From CAZDBA01 sp965224765 (lineage in GTDB: Bacteria > Planctomycetota > Planctomycetia > Pirellulales > Pirellulaceae), in NCBI GenBank assembly GCA_965224765.1, contig CBDDAC010000014.1, positions 186,001 through 250,000 of the forward strand: DNA of 64,000 nt. Reading direction: 5' to 3'. This document shows, in pieces, positions 26,560 through 34,730 of the stretch. A program made the translations under genes and the position numbers. The notes below the pieces were generated by a model, which was not told the DNA's origin, ran no database searches, and worked only from the letters and a program-made list of their open reading frames with translations. Position 1 is the first letter of the stretch. Each line of letters starts with the position of its first letter.

Positions 26560-27672
26560 CTACATCCGAGAGAACATCGCCTTGCGTAGTTCTTGTTCGA
26601 AGGTGTCGCTGGAATCCACGACTTCACGAAAGTCTTTTTTGTTTAGAACGTAGCAAGTCGTGGGCTCGATAGTGGAGACGGTCGCATTTCGAGGTTGTTC
26701 CTTGATCAAGGACACTTCTCCAAAATAGTCACCGTCGGCAAATTCCGTGAGTGTTTTGATTTCGTTGCCCTCTTTTCGTGTGACACGAACCTTCCCCTCG
26801 GTAACCATGAAAAACTCGGTGCCTTCTTCGCCTTCGGTGACAATGTTTTTATCAGCTGGATACTCTCGGATTTCGATTTGATTGGAAAGGTCCATGAGAG
26901 TTTGTGGAGTCAAGTCCGAAAAGAATTCGGTCTTGCGAAGGAACTCGCAAATGGCGGCCGTCTGTTGAACGTCGGAATCGCGTTTGATGTGTCCGTCAAC
27001 CATGTTGATGATCCGGTCAGCGACATCCAGGATCCGATTGTCATGAGTCACAATGAGAATCGTACAGCCCCTTTGATCAGCCATCTCGCGAAAAAGGGTG
27101 ACCGCTTCGCGACCTGATTTTTCATCCAACGCAGCGGTGGGTTCATCGGCAAGCACGATCTGCGGTTGGTGAATCAAGCCGCGAGCGATGGCGACTCGTT
27201 GTTTTTGGCCGCCGGAAAGGGATTTTGGTTTGTAGTGAATTCGTTCTCCCAATCCCAGTCGAGTCAAAAGCTGTTCGATCTTCGGAGAAACAACTTTGGA
27301 GTCCATGCCAACTAATTCCGTTGCCATTTTGACATTCTGGAAAGCCGTTAACGACCCAAAAAGATTGTGTGCCTGAAAGATGAACCCAATTTTCTTGCGG
27401 AGTTCGGTCAGGCCATTGGGTCCCATTCCATTGAGTTCTTCGCCAAGAACTTTCAAGCTTCCTCCCAACACGGTGCGCAACGTGCCAATCAAAGTTAATA
27501 ACGTGGTTTTTCCCGAGCCGGAGGGGCCGGTCATGATGATGATTTCACCAGGGCGGATGGTCAAGCTGTTGTCAAACAAAACTTGTTTGCGAGTGTCGCC
27601 ACTGCCAAAGTAATGACATAGGTCGGTGACCTGAACGGATGGCGTAACTGAATTTTCGTTATTCATGTCCAC
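26560..27672 (-). CDS. DevA/MacB-type ABC ATPase fused to a cyclic-nucleotide-binding domain
   Basis: The 370-residue product has a complete ABC ATPase (about 10-235): Walker A 'GPSGSGKTT', signature 'LSGGQKQR', Walker B 'IVLADEPTAALDE' and the H-loop 'IVTHD'. A Crp-type cyclic-nucleotide-binding domain follows (about 245-365) with 'GTEFFMVTEGKVRV' and the phosphate-binding cassette 'FGEVSLIKEQPRNATV'. This C-terminal domain is not part of ordinary DevA/MacB/LolD ATPases and could gate transport by a bound ligand, which is inference. It is the last gene of an exporter operon, 2 bp after the preceding permease. Confidence 0.92.
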   Translation of the reverse strand: MDMNNENSVTPSVQVTDLCHYFGSGDTRKQVLFDNSLTIRPGEIIIMTGPSGSGKTTLLTLIGTLRTVLGGSLKVLGEELNGMGPNGLTELRKKIGFIFQAHNLFGSLTAFQNVKMATELVGMDSKVVSPKIEQLLTRLGLGERIHYKPKSLSGGQKQRVAIARGLIHQPQIVLADEPTAALDEKSGREAVTLFREMADQRGCTILIVTHDNRILDVADRIINMVDGHIKRDSDVQQTAAICEFLRKTEFFSDLTPQTLMDLSNQIEIREYPADKNIVTEGEEGTEFFMVTEGKVRVTRKEGNEIKTLTEFADGDYFGEVSLIKEQPRNATVSTIEPTTCYVLNKKDFREVVDSSDTFEQELRKAMFSRM

Positions 27673-27674
27673 TC

Positions 27675-28871
27675 CTAAAACAGACTGGCTGGATCGGCTG
27701 TAAGTAGTTTACGCAAAGCAATGAAACCGGAAGCAACGCACATCGCAACGGTCAAGAACAGAACAAGCCCAGCGCGAGCCAGGTTCAGAAACATGAGTAG
27801 CCCAGTGATGGAATTGATGAGTTGAAACGCAAAGAGCGAAATCAATAAACCGGGCAGGAAGGAAAAGAGTGACAGGCAAAGGGCCTGGAACACGACGACA
27901 GCGGCAAAAAACGATGGTTTATAGCCCATGGCTTTTAGGGTCGCAAATTCTCCCAGATGGTCAGAGATGTCTGACGCCAAAACTTGATAACAGATGATGA
28001 TTCCCACCACAAATCCGATGATGGTACCTACCAGAAAGATCAAACCTACAGGAGTGTTTTGGCCCCAGAAATTTCGTTCCGCAGTGAGGAACTGCTGCTT
28101 GGTCAAAACGGTAGTGTGCTCGCTGACCAGTGACTGAATCTCCCTGGCAACTTGTTGCAGGTTCGAACCTTCTTTGCAACGCAATAAGCCATAGTCAATG
28201 ACGCGGCTGGCATCGGCACCGCTTCCACGATAAGAAAAATATCGATTGAAATTGTCTGGGGACATCAACAAGTTTCCATCATTGGAAAAGTCAATGCCAA
28301 GTTGAAACGAACCAACAAGGTCAATCCGTGTGTCGGCCAATTCTCCATATCCTTCACCCGACAACTGAATCGATTTGCGAGTGAGCTTAAACATCCTTTT
28401 GCTTTTGGTGTCGGCGATTGCGGTTTGGGGCCGCTTTAGTTCTTGGGACAACTGGTTGATGCCGTAGTCTGCGAACATGATCGATGCGGGGTCTGCTCCG
28501 ATGACTCGAATTTTCCTCGCTTTTTTGCCTGGTTCGTCGGGCGTACCGTAGGGCCGAAGGTATCCTGCGGCCACTTCCAGGTAGAGGGGCTGGGACTCGA
28601 TCACTGTCTCATGGGCGGTGGCACGAATCAATTCGTTTTGCTTCAGAGTTTGGCCACTTGAGACCATGTATCGCGATTCGTTTTTAAGTACGATGTCGCA
28701 ATCAATCATTTCGAAAGCTCGGACGTTGCTGTCGAACAGGGCGTTTCGGAAACCTGTCTGCATAAACATCAAAACGACAGCGAAGGTGATTCCGGCGCAG
28801 CGAATCACAAGGCGTTTGGGATCGCTGGTGCTGTTTTTCCAGGCCAGTTTAGCGGCAAGCAGTAGATGCAT
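27675..28871 (-). CDS. DevC/MacB-type ABC permease (second of two)
   Basis: The 398-residue permease has an N-terminal helix ('CAGITFAVVLMFMQTGF', about 25-42), a large periplasmic domain (about 43-270) and three C-terminal helices with the FtsX-like signature 'EFATLKAMGYKPSFF'. The end 'LRKLLTADPASLF' matches the other permease ('IQKLRRADPADLF'), showing they are paralogues. The ATG at 28871 is chosen because it matches the neighbour's N-terminus and lies 11 bp after its stop. Partner of the cNMP-domain ATPase in a tripartite exporter. Confidence 0.9.
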   Translation of the reverse strand: MHLLLAAKLAWKNSTSDPKRLVIRCAGITFAVVLMFMQTGFRNALFDSNVRAFEMIDCDIVLKNESRYMVSSGQTLKQNELIRATAHETVIESQPLYLEVAAGYLRPYGTPDEPGKKARKIRVIGADPASIMFADYGINQLSQELKRPQTAIADTKSKRMFKLTRKSIQLSGEGYGELADTRIDLVGSFQLGIDFSNDGNLLMSPDNFNRYFSYRGSGADASRVIDYGLLRCKEGSNLQQVAREIQSLVSEHTTVLTKQQFLTAERNFWGQNTPVGLIFLVGTIIGFVVGIIICYQVLASDISDHLGEFATLKAMGYKPSFFAAVVVFQALCLSLFSFLPGLLISLFAFQLINSITGLLMFLNLARAGLVLFLTVAMCVASGFIALRKLLTADPASLF

Positions 28872-28882
28872 TGATGGCCTTT

Positions 28883-30052
28883 CTAAAACAAGTCCGCGGG
28901 ATCGGCGCGTCGCAATTTTTGAATCGCAACGAATCCTGAGCCGCAGCACATGAACAAAGACGCAAACAGAACCAGAACCATTCGAAACGTGGTCATCTGA
29001 ATCGGTAAATTGGCCAAATTTCCGACAAGTGCATAGAGGGCGAGCGAAACCACCAGCGCTCCTAGATACCCACAAAGAGCAAGCATAATCGCCTGTTCCA
29101 GAACAATGCGAGCGAGATGTGAATTCTTGTATCCCATCGCCTTCAATGTGGCGTACTCACTCAACTGCCGCGTGACGTCCGACGAAAGAACAATGTAGAC
29201 AATGATCGATCCGACTCCCAGAGCGACACCAACACCCGCCATGAAGATAAACCCTACGGGGGTGCCCGACAGCCAATGAGTCACTTCCTGATTGAGGACC
29301 CGTCGCCTCGTCACAATTTCGACGTCCGATTCATCGGTGATGCCCAGTGCCGACTCAATTTCTGCTTTGGCGACGTCGGGGGTTGTGCCTGGTTTGAGTT
29401 TGATCAATCCGAGGGTGATATCGTCTTTTGAGTATCCAGGAGTAACACGGGCGAATCCTTCTTCATTGAGCAGTACTGCGCCGTCTGCTGCGAGCCCCGA
29501 TCCAATTTCGAATAGGCCGGTGATCTCGCAGTTGTTTGAGTTGAGTTCAAATCTCTCACCGATACGAGATTGGTCAAAGCCTGTTTTGCTGTGTTTACCC
29601 AGAAATGCCTTCGTCGATTTCCTGTCCACCAAGGCTAACCTTTGCGTCAACAGTTTTTTTGCCTGGTCGCCCGTTTGTTGATCGAGGAACGCCTTACCGG
29701 AGCGGCTGACTCCCAAAATGAAGATGCCCCGTTGAACTTTCTCTTTGGGAAATGACCATTGGCCGAGTGATGCATGAAATGGCTCAATATGCTGGACGCT
29801 TTCGTGACTGGCGATGTCATAGAGTCGTCGCCGAGGGAAGGTGCGTCCATCGCAAAGATAATAATAGTCGGGTGAGCGGACAACCAAATCGAAATCTAGT
29901 TTTTTGTAGACCACGACCGCCGTGTCACGCACTGCGCCGAGAAATCCAAGTTGCATAAAAATCAACAGGATTGCAATGCCGATTCCTGTGATCGAAAGAA
30001 CGGTACGCCAGCCGCCATCGAGTAGATTGCAAATCGAAAGTGGCGTACGCAT
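28883..30052 (-). CDS. DevC/MacB-type ABC permease (first of two)
   Basis: The 389-residue permease has the same plan: helix 'VLSITGIGIAILLIFMQLGF' (about 18-37), a periplasmic domain (about 38-270), and three helices with 'EYATLKAMGYKNSHLARIV'. It is clearly diverged from its downstream paralogue, so the pair may form a heterodimer in the membrane, where usual DevC/MacB systems use a homodimer. Genes are spaced 11 bp (downstream) and 54 bp (upstream adaptor). DevBCA exports glycolipids in cyanobacteria; the substrate here is unknown. Confidence 0.9.
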   Translation of the reverse strand: MRTPLSICNLLDGGWRTVLSITGIGIAILLIFMQLGFLGAVRDTAVVVYKKLDFDLVVRSPDYYYLCDGRTFPRRRLYDIASHESVQHIEPFHASLGQWSFPKEKVQRGIFILGVSRSGKAFLDQQTGDQAKKLLTQRLALVDRKSTKAFLGKHSKTGFDQSRIGERFELNSNNCEITGLFEIGSGLAADGAVLLNEEGFARVTPGYSKDDITLGLIKLKPGTTPDVAKAEIESALGITDESDVEIVTRRRVLNQEVTHWLSGTPVGFIFMAGVGVALGVGSIIVYIVLSSDVTRQLSEYATLKAMGYKNSHLARIVLEQAIMLALCGYLGALVVSLALYALVGNLANLPIQMTTFRMVLVLFASLFMCCGSGFVAIQKLRRADPADLF

Positions 30053-30106
30053 GGAGTTGACTTATCAGGTTGGCGTCACGAGGAAGGGAAAGTGTCGCGA
30101 GCTGAA

Positions 30107-31363
30107 TTAATTTTGTAGCTCTAGGTTCGGCTCGAGAGCCGCATGCTTCGATATCTTTTTGTCATTTTCAGGCGACTGTGTCGCTGACGTTGAGTCTTTT
30201 GGCGTTGATTCTTTAGAGACCGTCAACATGACTTTGACTTCGACTTGCATGTTGACAAAATCTGCGGCGATCCTGGCAGCCTCAGCATCCAGCTCAATTC
30301 TTACTTTGCCGGTTTTTCGATCTACCGCGGCGTAGGGGTTGGGATTTGCCATCGACGGAGGTCCGATCATGGTTCCGATTTCAACCACCTTGCCCTTCAG
30401 TGTTGTCTTCAGGGCTGCGCTTGTCATTTCAACTTCGGCGCCCTCTTTGACGTCGCGAAGTTGCGAATCCGTTATTTCCGCGATGCAGACCATTTTTTCG
30501 GTGTTGCCAATCAGCATCAACGGTCTTGTTGTCACCGTGTCACCGGGGAAAATTCCGATATCAAGCACTTTGCCTTTGATCGGACTCTTGAGAAGCGTAG
30601 CATCGTAACCCAGCTTGGCCATTTTGATTGCTAGGGCCAGCGACTCAGTCGGGATCAAATTGCCAGCGTTATCGAGATTGAATTTTGCAAGTTCACGCTG
30701 ACTTTGGGCCAGAGTTTGGGCTCGTTGGGCCGATTGGTTTCCGAGAGAGACCTCTCCTTCGGCCAGTTGGATTTGAGCTTTGATGCTTGCGACTAACGCA
30801 TGTTGTTTGTCGATCTCACTTTGGCCAATCAGATCTTGAGTGAGTGGATTGACCCGCATTGAAGTCAGCTTGTCGAGGATCCGCTGCGCCGATTTAAGGT
30901 TGGTTCGGAGCGGCTTGATAGCCTGGCTTTGGTTGACGACTTTGGAACTTGCAGATTCTGCCTCGGATGATGCAATATCCGCGGCGTCGAGTTTGAATTG
31001 ATTTGCGGTCGTTTGAAATTTGCCTAACTCGATCGATTCTGCTTGTCGGGATTGGGCAAGTTCCCATTCGAGTTTTCGCAGCTGACGACTGGCCAGTGCA
31101 ACTACTGGAGAATTCTTTTTAACGGGATCGCCTACTTTGACCATGAGTTGGTCGACTCGTTCGCCGGGTTGGGCAACGATGCTGATCGTGCCGCCTGCGG
31201 GTTGCAATCGTCCTTGGCCTCGAATGGAAGCAGGCTGGACAGGTTCATTGACGTTTATGGAGTCGGCACTCGAGGCTACAGAATTGATACCGTAGTTGTA
31301 TCCAAGATAGGCGGCTGCCACGGCGATCACACAGAAGATGGCAATCCAAATTAATGATTTCAT
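30107..31363 (-). CDS. HlyD/DevB-family periplasmic adaptor (membrane fusion protein)
   Basis: The 418-residue product has an N-terminal anchor ('LIWIAIFCVIAVAAAYLGY', about 3-21), split biotinyl-lipoyl regions ('VAQPGERVDQLMVKVGDPVKKNSPVVAL' and 'LLKSPIKGKVLDIGIFPGDTV') around a coiled-coil hairpin (about 95-235), and a beta-barrel part. The Lys/Ser/Thr-rich tail (about 375-418) is extra. It would bridge the inner-membrane permeases and the TolC-like protein encoded just upstream. DevB is the closest named group by organisation. Confidence 0.9.
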   Translation of the reverse strand: MKSLIWIAIFCVIAVAAAYLGYNYGINSVASSADSINVNEPVQPASIRGQGRLQPAGGTISIVAQPGERVDQLMVKVGDPVKKNSPVVALASRQLRKLEWELAQSRQAESIELGKFQTTANQFKLDAADIASSEAESASSKVVNQSQAIKPLRTNLKSAQRILDKLTSMRVNPLTQDLIGQSEIDKQHALVASIKAQIQLAEGEVSLGNQSAQRAQTLAQSQRELAKFNLDNAGNLIPTESLALAIKMAKLGYDATLLKSPIKGKVLDIGIFPGDTVTTRPLMLIGNTEKMVCIAEITDSQLRDVKEGAEVEMTSAALKTTLKGKVVEIGTMIGPPSMANPNPYAAVDRKTGKVRIELDAEAARIAADFVNMQVEVKVMLTVSKESTPKDSTSATQSPENDKKISKHAALEPNLELQN

Positions 31364-31531
31364 GATCGGTTCAACGACGTTTGGTCAGAGTTTCGATGCT
31401 TCGAAGTTGGGGTACAAAATTCGCAACTCTACTATTGTAAGTCGGACTATCTGAAAGAATCCAACCACGATCCAAAAACGTCGTATGTTGCCTGTGAATT
31501 TGGCAAAAGCGTGCATTTGGCCGAATGACCG

Positions 31532-32824
31532 TTACAATCCGGTGCCGCCATTAGCGTCAAATTGGCAACCGCATATCAATAAAAGCTCCCCATTCGCGTG
31601 GGCCAGGCGGATTTGTCCTGATTCAAATTGGATTGCCTTGCTGAGGCGTTTTGAGCGTGCCATCAGCGTATCGTACCAGTTTTCTTGAAGGTCAATGAAT
31701 GCGCCGCTCGCGTCGAGGTCCTTTTTGGCGCGAATCCGTTCGATTTGATTATCCAACCGCTGAATTTCCTCATCAGCGAGAGTCATTGACTCGTAGGCGT
31801 ACTGAGTCTCAAAGACGGTTTCCTCGACCTGCAATTTGATCGATTCTTCCGAATCTTGGAATAGTTTTTCGGTCTGCTGTCGAAGGGACTGATTTTCACA
31901 AGTATCAAATTCTGGCTCTCGCTGGGCTCGTAATAGACTGAGCAGCGGCCAGCGACTTTGGACAACGGCTTGGGATAATTCGGCTCCCATGCGAGGATCA
32001 GCCGCAGAAAGAATGGATTTGGCTGATTCTGTAGAGCACTCGTTCCACTGGCCCAATGTTCTTCTCAACGCAATCAACTCGACTCGATTGTTTATCGCTT
32101 TGGCTTTTTCCGACGCTAAGTCGAAGGAAAGGGGCGTTGGGTTGAGGTGATACGAAAGTTGAATGTCTTCGGTGGAGGGAAGGCCGAGAAGGGCCTTGAG
32201 TTGAGCTTTGAGCTTTTGGGTATTGAAATTCAATTCTGCTTCTCGCTCGGCGATTCGTACGGATTGCTTTTCCAATACTTCTTTGGCTTCGGCGGTGGCA
32301 AATCCATTGCGGTCTGCTTCTCGGATCGTTTCGTTGATCTCAATAAGTTTTTGCTGGGCCTCAACTAGGAGATTTCGCTGCAGTTCGACTTCGACGAGTC
32401 CCAGGAAAGCTTGCCCGGCAAGTGACGCTGCCTGACTTCGTTCACTTGCAATTTGCGCTTGGATTGCAAGATTCAAAGCTCCAGGGCATTTCACGTTTTG
32501 CCCATTATTGAGTCGCGACAATTGAGATTGGAGCAGGCCAGCCGCTCTGGCATTTTGCGCCGCAACACAAATCGTGTCCTCTAACGAAAGGACTCGAATG
32601 GCGGTTGAACGTTGTTCGGGATTTGATTGGGAAGCAGCAAACCCGTTCACCTGTGAAAAGTCTTCTGTTACGCCGGGAACGGCATTTGAATTAGGAAGGA
32701 CTCTTACATCAGATACAACGTCGGCGCAGTGACGCACGTTGCAAACGCGATTGCGACAGCAGCCCGCTTGCAGAACGAGCTGCAAAAACAGAAGCAAAAT
32801 ACAACAATTTCGAGCGTAACCCAC
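31532..32824 (-). CDS. TolC-like outer-membrane efflux lipoprotein
   Basis: The 430-residue product starts with GTG and a lipoprotein signal ('CCILLLFLQLVLQAGCCRN', lipobox Cys at AGC). The mature part has two long repeated helical halves with the outer-membrane efflux pattern ('LEDTICVAAQNARAA', 'ANGELLLICG'), as in TolC/OprM. It lies 168 bp upstream of the adaptor gene on the same strand and completes the trans-envelope exporter. The Cys-rich segment just after the lipobox ('CCRNRVCNVRHC') is unusual for the family. Confidence 0.85.
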   Translation of the reverse strand: MGYARNCCILLLFLQLVLQAGCCRNRVCNVRHCADVVSDVRVLPNSNAVPGVTEDFSQVNGFAASQSNPEQRSTAIRVLSLEDTICVAAQNARAAGLLQSQLSRLNNGQNVKCPGALNLAIQAQIASERSQAASLAGQAFLGLVEVELQRNLLVEAQQKLIEINETIREADRNGFATAEAKEVLEKQSVRIAEREAELNFNTQKLKAQLKALLGLPSTEDIQLSYHLNPTPLSFDLASEKAKAINNRVELIALRRTLGQWNECSTESAKSILSAADPRMGAELSQAVVQSRWPLLSLLRAQREPEFDTCENQSLRQQTEKLFQDSEESIKLQVEETVFETQYAYESMTLADEEIQRLDNQIERIRAKKDLDASGAFIDLQENWYDTLMARSKRLSKAIQFESGQIRLAHANGELLLICGCQFDANGGTGL

Positions 32825-33241
32825 TCGTAGCCTCGACTGAAAACCAGGATTGATCCGATAATGCGACCTGTATCACTTGTATCGAAAATTGGTGATGCCA
32901 AGTTGAAACTTTGATGGGCGTAGCGACTGTCCGGCGTATTCCACGCCGATTCAATCGTTAGAACCAGTACAGATTAACAGTGGCGATAGCAGTTAGCTTT
33001 TGGTGGCAGGCGGCTTAATTGAAATGGCACCGACATGAGTCGAAGGAAGAAACGGATTCGCTAGGCATCGCTCTGGACATGAGAACTGAGAGCCAAGTTA
33101 TCATCCTGACGAAATCTATCACGCGATTTGGGCTTCTTTTGAAACCGCAATTCGAACCGTTGGGAATTTGGATTCTCTGTAGCCGTTTTTCCCAGTTTCT
33201 TGCTGGCAGGCATTTTTCCGCGATGTGAAGGTAAGCGTAAG
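32825..33241. other. Intergenic region upstream of the exporter operon
   Basis: This 417-bp stretch precedes the TolC-like gene and should hold the operon promoter. I see no clear promoter boxes, no repeats and no gene. Confidence 0.4.
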
Positions 33242-33688
33242 CTAGAACTTCAATTCATCTCTTCGATCGCAACACCAGTTGCAATGCCCGAGATGTTTGT
33301 CGACACGGGCAATAAGTTTGACGCACTTGATCTTTTCTGCGAGATATTTGGGGAGCAGACCAACTACTTCCCGACAGCTGATCGACGCAATCTCTTCTTC
33401 AACAAATTTAGTGTCATCCTTAACGGCTCTTATCCCATCGTCAGCGACTTTGGTGTTCACATGGTCATTTGTGTTTACCAGATCGTTGGAATCGACAGGC
33501 TTGTTTTTATCGGAAGCAAAATAGATCGCGGACGCTGTTCCGAGTGATACAAAAGCGACAACGCCGACTGCCATTTTAGACATCGCAAGGCGCCGGTCTA
33601 GCGCCTTTTGATCCGCAGCAATTCTTGCGATTTGACCGGGTTGGCAAGGAACCCAGTCATCTTCTTGATGAGATTTTTCTTTTGTCAT
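33242..33688 (-). CDS. Membrane protein with a C-terminal anti-sigma-like zinc finger
   Basis: The 148-residue product has one transmembrane helix (about 36-54, 'MAVGVVAFVSLGTASAIYF') and ends in 'SCREVVGLLPKYLAEKIKCVKLIARVDKHLGHCNWCCDRRDELKF'-type sequence (about 107-148). The Cys, HxxxCxxC spacing is that of anti-sigma zinc-finger (ZAS, zf-HC2) domains. In typical anti-sigma factors this domain is N-terminal and cytoplasmic, so here the order is reversed and its side of the membrane is uncertain. No sigma factor gene is adjacent. Start: ATG 33688, after which the sequence becomes protein-like. Confidence 0.7.
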   Translation of the reverse strand: MTKEKSHQEDDWVPCQPGQIARIAADQKALDRRLAMSKMAVGVVAFVSLGTASAIYFASDKNKPVDSNDLVNTNDHVNTKVADDGIRAVKDDTKFVEEEIASISCREVVGLLPKYLAEKIKCVKLIARVDKHLGHCNWCCDRRDELKF

Positions 33689-33815
33689 AATCAAATGAAA
33701 CGAAAGGAAGGAGAAACTTGAACTGGAAGTATTCAATAATTCTCGTCAAAATGCACTATCTGTTTCGTTCAACTTTTTACAATTGGGCGGTTTACGGCAC
33801 CCAATGTTCACATTC

Positions 33816-34574
33816 TTACATTTTTGGAGAAACGTTCATTTGAGGTGGTACACCAGGGTACTGAGGCTTGAGGTCTTCATGGACCTCTACCGCAAGGGCT
33901 TCTAGGTCTCGGATAACAATCCGCCGCCTAGCGGTCTTGATTTTCCCCTCAAGTTGGATTTGGCCTAGAACCACGGTCACAGTCTCACGGGTACTCCCGA
34001 TCAGGCTGGCAATCTCTTGATGCGATAGCTTGATCGCCAAATTGATGCCTTCTGCAGTTCGTTGGCCATAGGACTCAGCCAATTCGAGAAGCAAATGAAT
34101 GATTCGTTCGCGGTTGGATCGGAAGAGCAAATTCTTGAGGCGTCTTTCGATTCGTTGCCTGCGAAGCCCAATTAGCTTGGTGATTCCAAAGGAAACACTT
34201 GGGTATTTGTGGAGAATGGCGTGTAGATCGTTAACTTCCATCGCCACCAAAGTGGTTGCTTCAACCGCTTCGGCATATTCCCCTCGAGATTGGCTTCCCA
34301 CCAAGGCGAGTTCTCCAAAAATCTCGCCTGGTTCGACGAAACTAAGGATAGACTGTTTGCCCTCAGGGGTGACATGACACGTCTTGATCCTTCCCGAAGC
34401 GACCAAAAGGATTGCAGTTTCGAGTTGGGTAGGGAGGTAAACCGGTTCGCCTCGCTTGAGTTTTCTCATTTTTGAACGAGATTCAAGCCACTGAATGTCT
34501 TCACGCGTGACTTGCTCAAAAAGGTTGCAGTTCTTAATGAACCAATAAGAATCACGCATTTTCTTGGTCAGCAT
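33816..34574 (-). CDS. Crp/Fnr-family transcriptional regulator
   Basis: The 252-residue product has an N-terminal cNMP-binding-type beta-roll (about 15-130, 'GRIKTCHVTPEGKQSILSFVEPGEIFGELALVGSQSRGEYAEAV') and a C-terminal winged helix with the DNA-recognition segment 'LSHQEIASLIGSTRETVTVVLGQI' (about 185-208). The cassette 'FGELALVGSQSRGEY' lacks the 'PRxAT' found in cAMP binders, so cAMP is not the obvious ligand. No Fnr-type cysteine cluster is seen. It is on the same strand as the exporter genes below it and might regulate them, which is inference. Confidence 0.9.
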   Translation of the reverse strand: MLTKKMRDSYWFIKNCNLFEQVTREDIQWLESRSKMRKLKRGEPVYLPTQLETAILLVASGRIKTCHVTPEGKQSILSFVEPGEIFGELALVGSQSRGEYAEAVEATTLVAMEVNDLHAILHKYPSVSFGITKLIGLRRQRIERRLKNLLFRSNRERIIHLLLELAESYGQRTAEGINLAIKLSHQEIASLIGSTRETVTVVLGQIQLEGKIKTARRRIVIRDLEALAVEVHEDLKPQYPGVPPQMNVSPKM

Positions 34575-34730
34575 CTTCTTAGCCTTTGATGTTCCTTAAT
34601 TAGTTTACTACTGCCCAAGTATCAAAAGGGTTCTCGCAGTACTGAAATTAAGTTGATAGACGGTATTCTGCTTCACTAATTACTGGGAAAAAGTCTCAAA
34701 GATGGTTTTCCACCCGGACTCAATAGGTGC

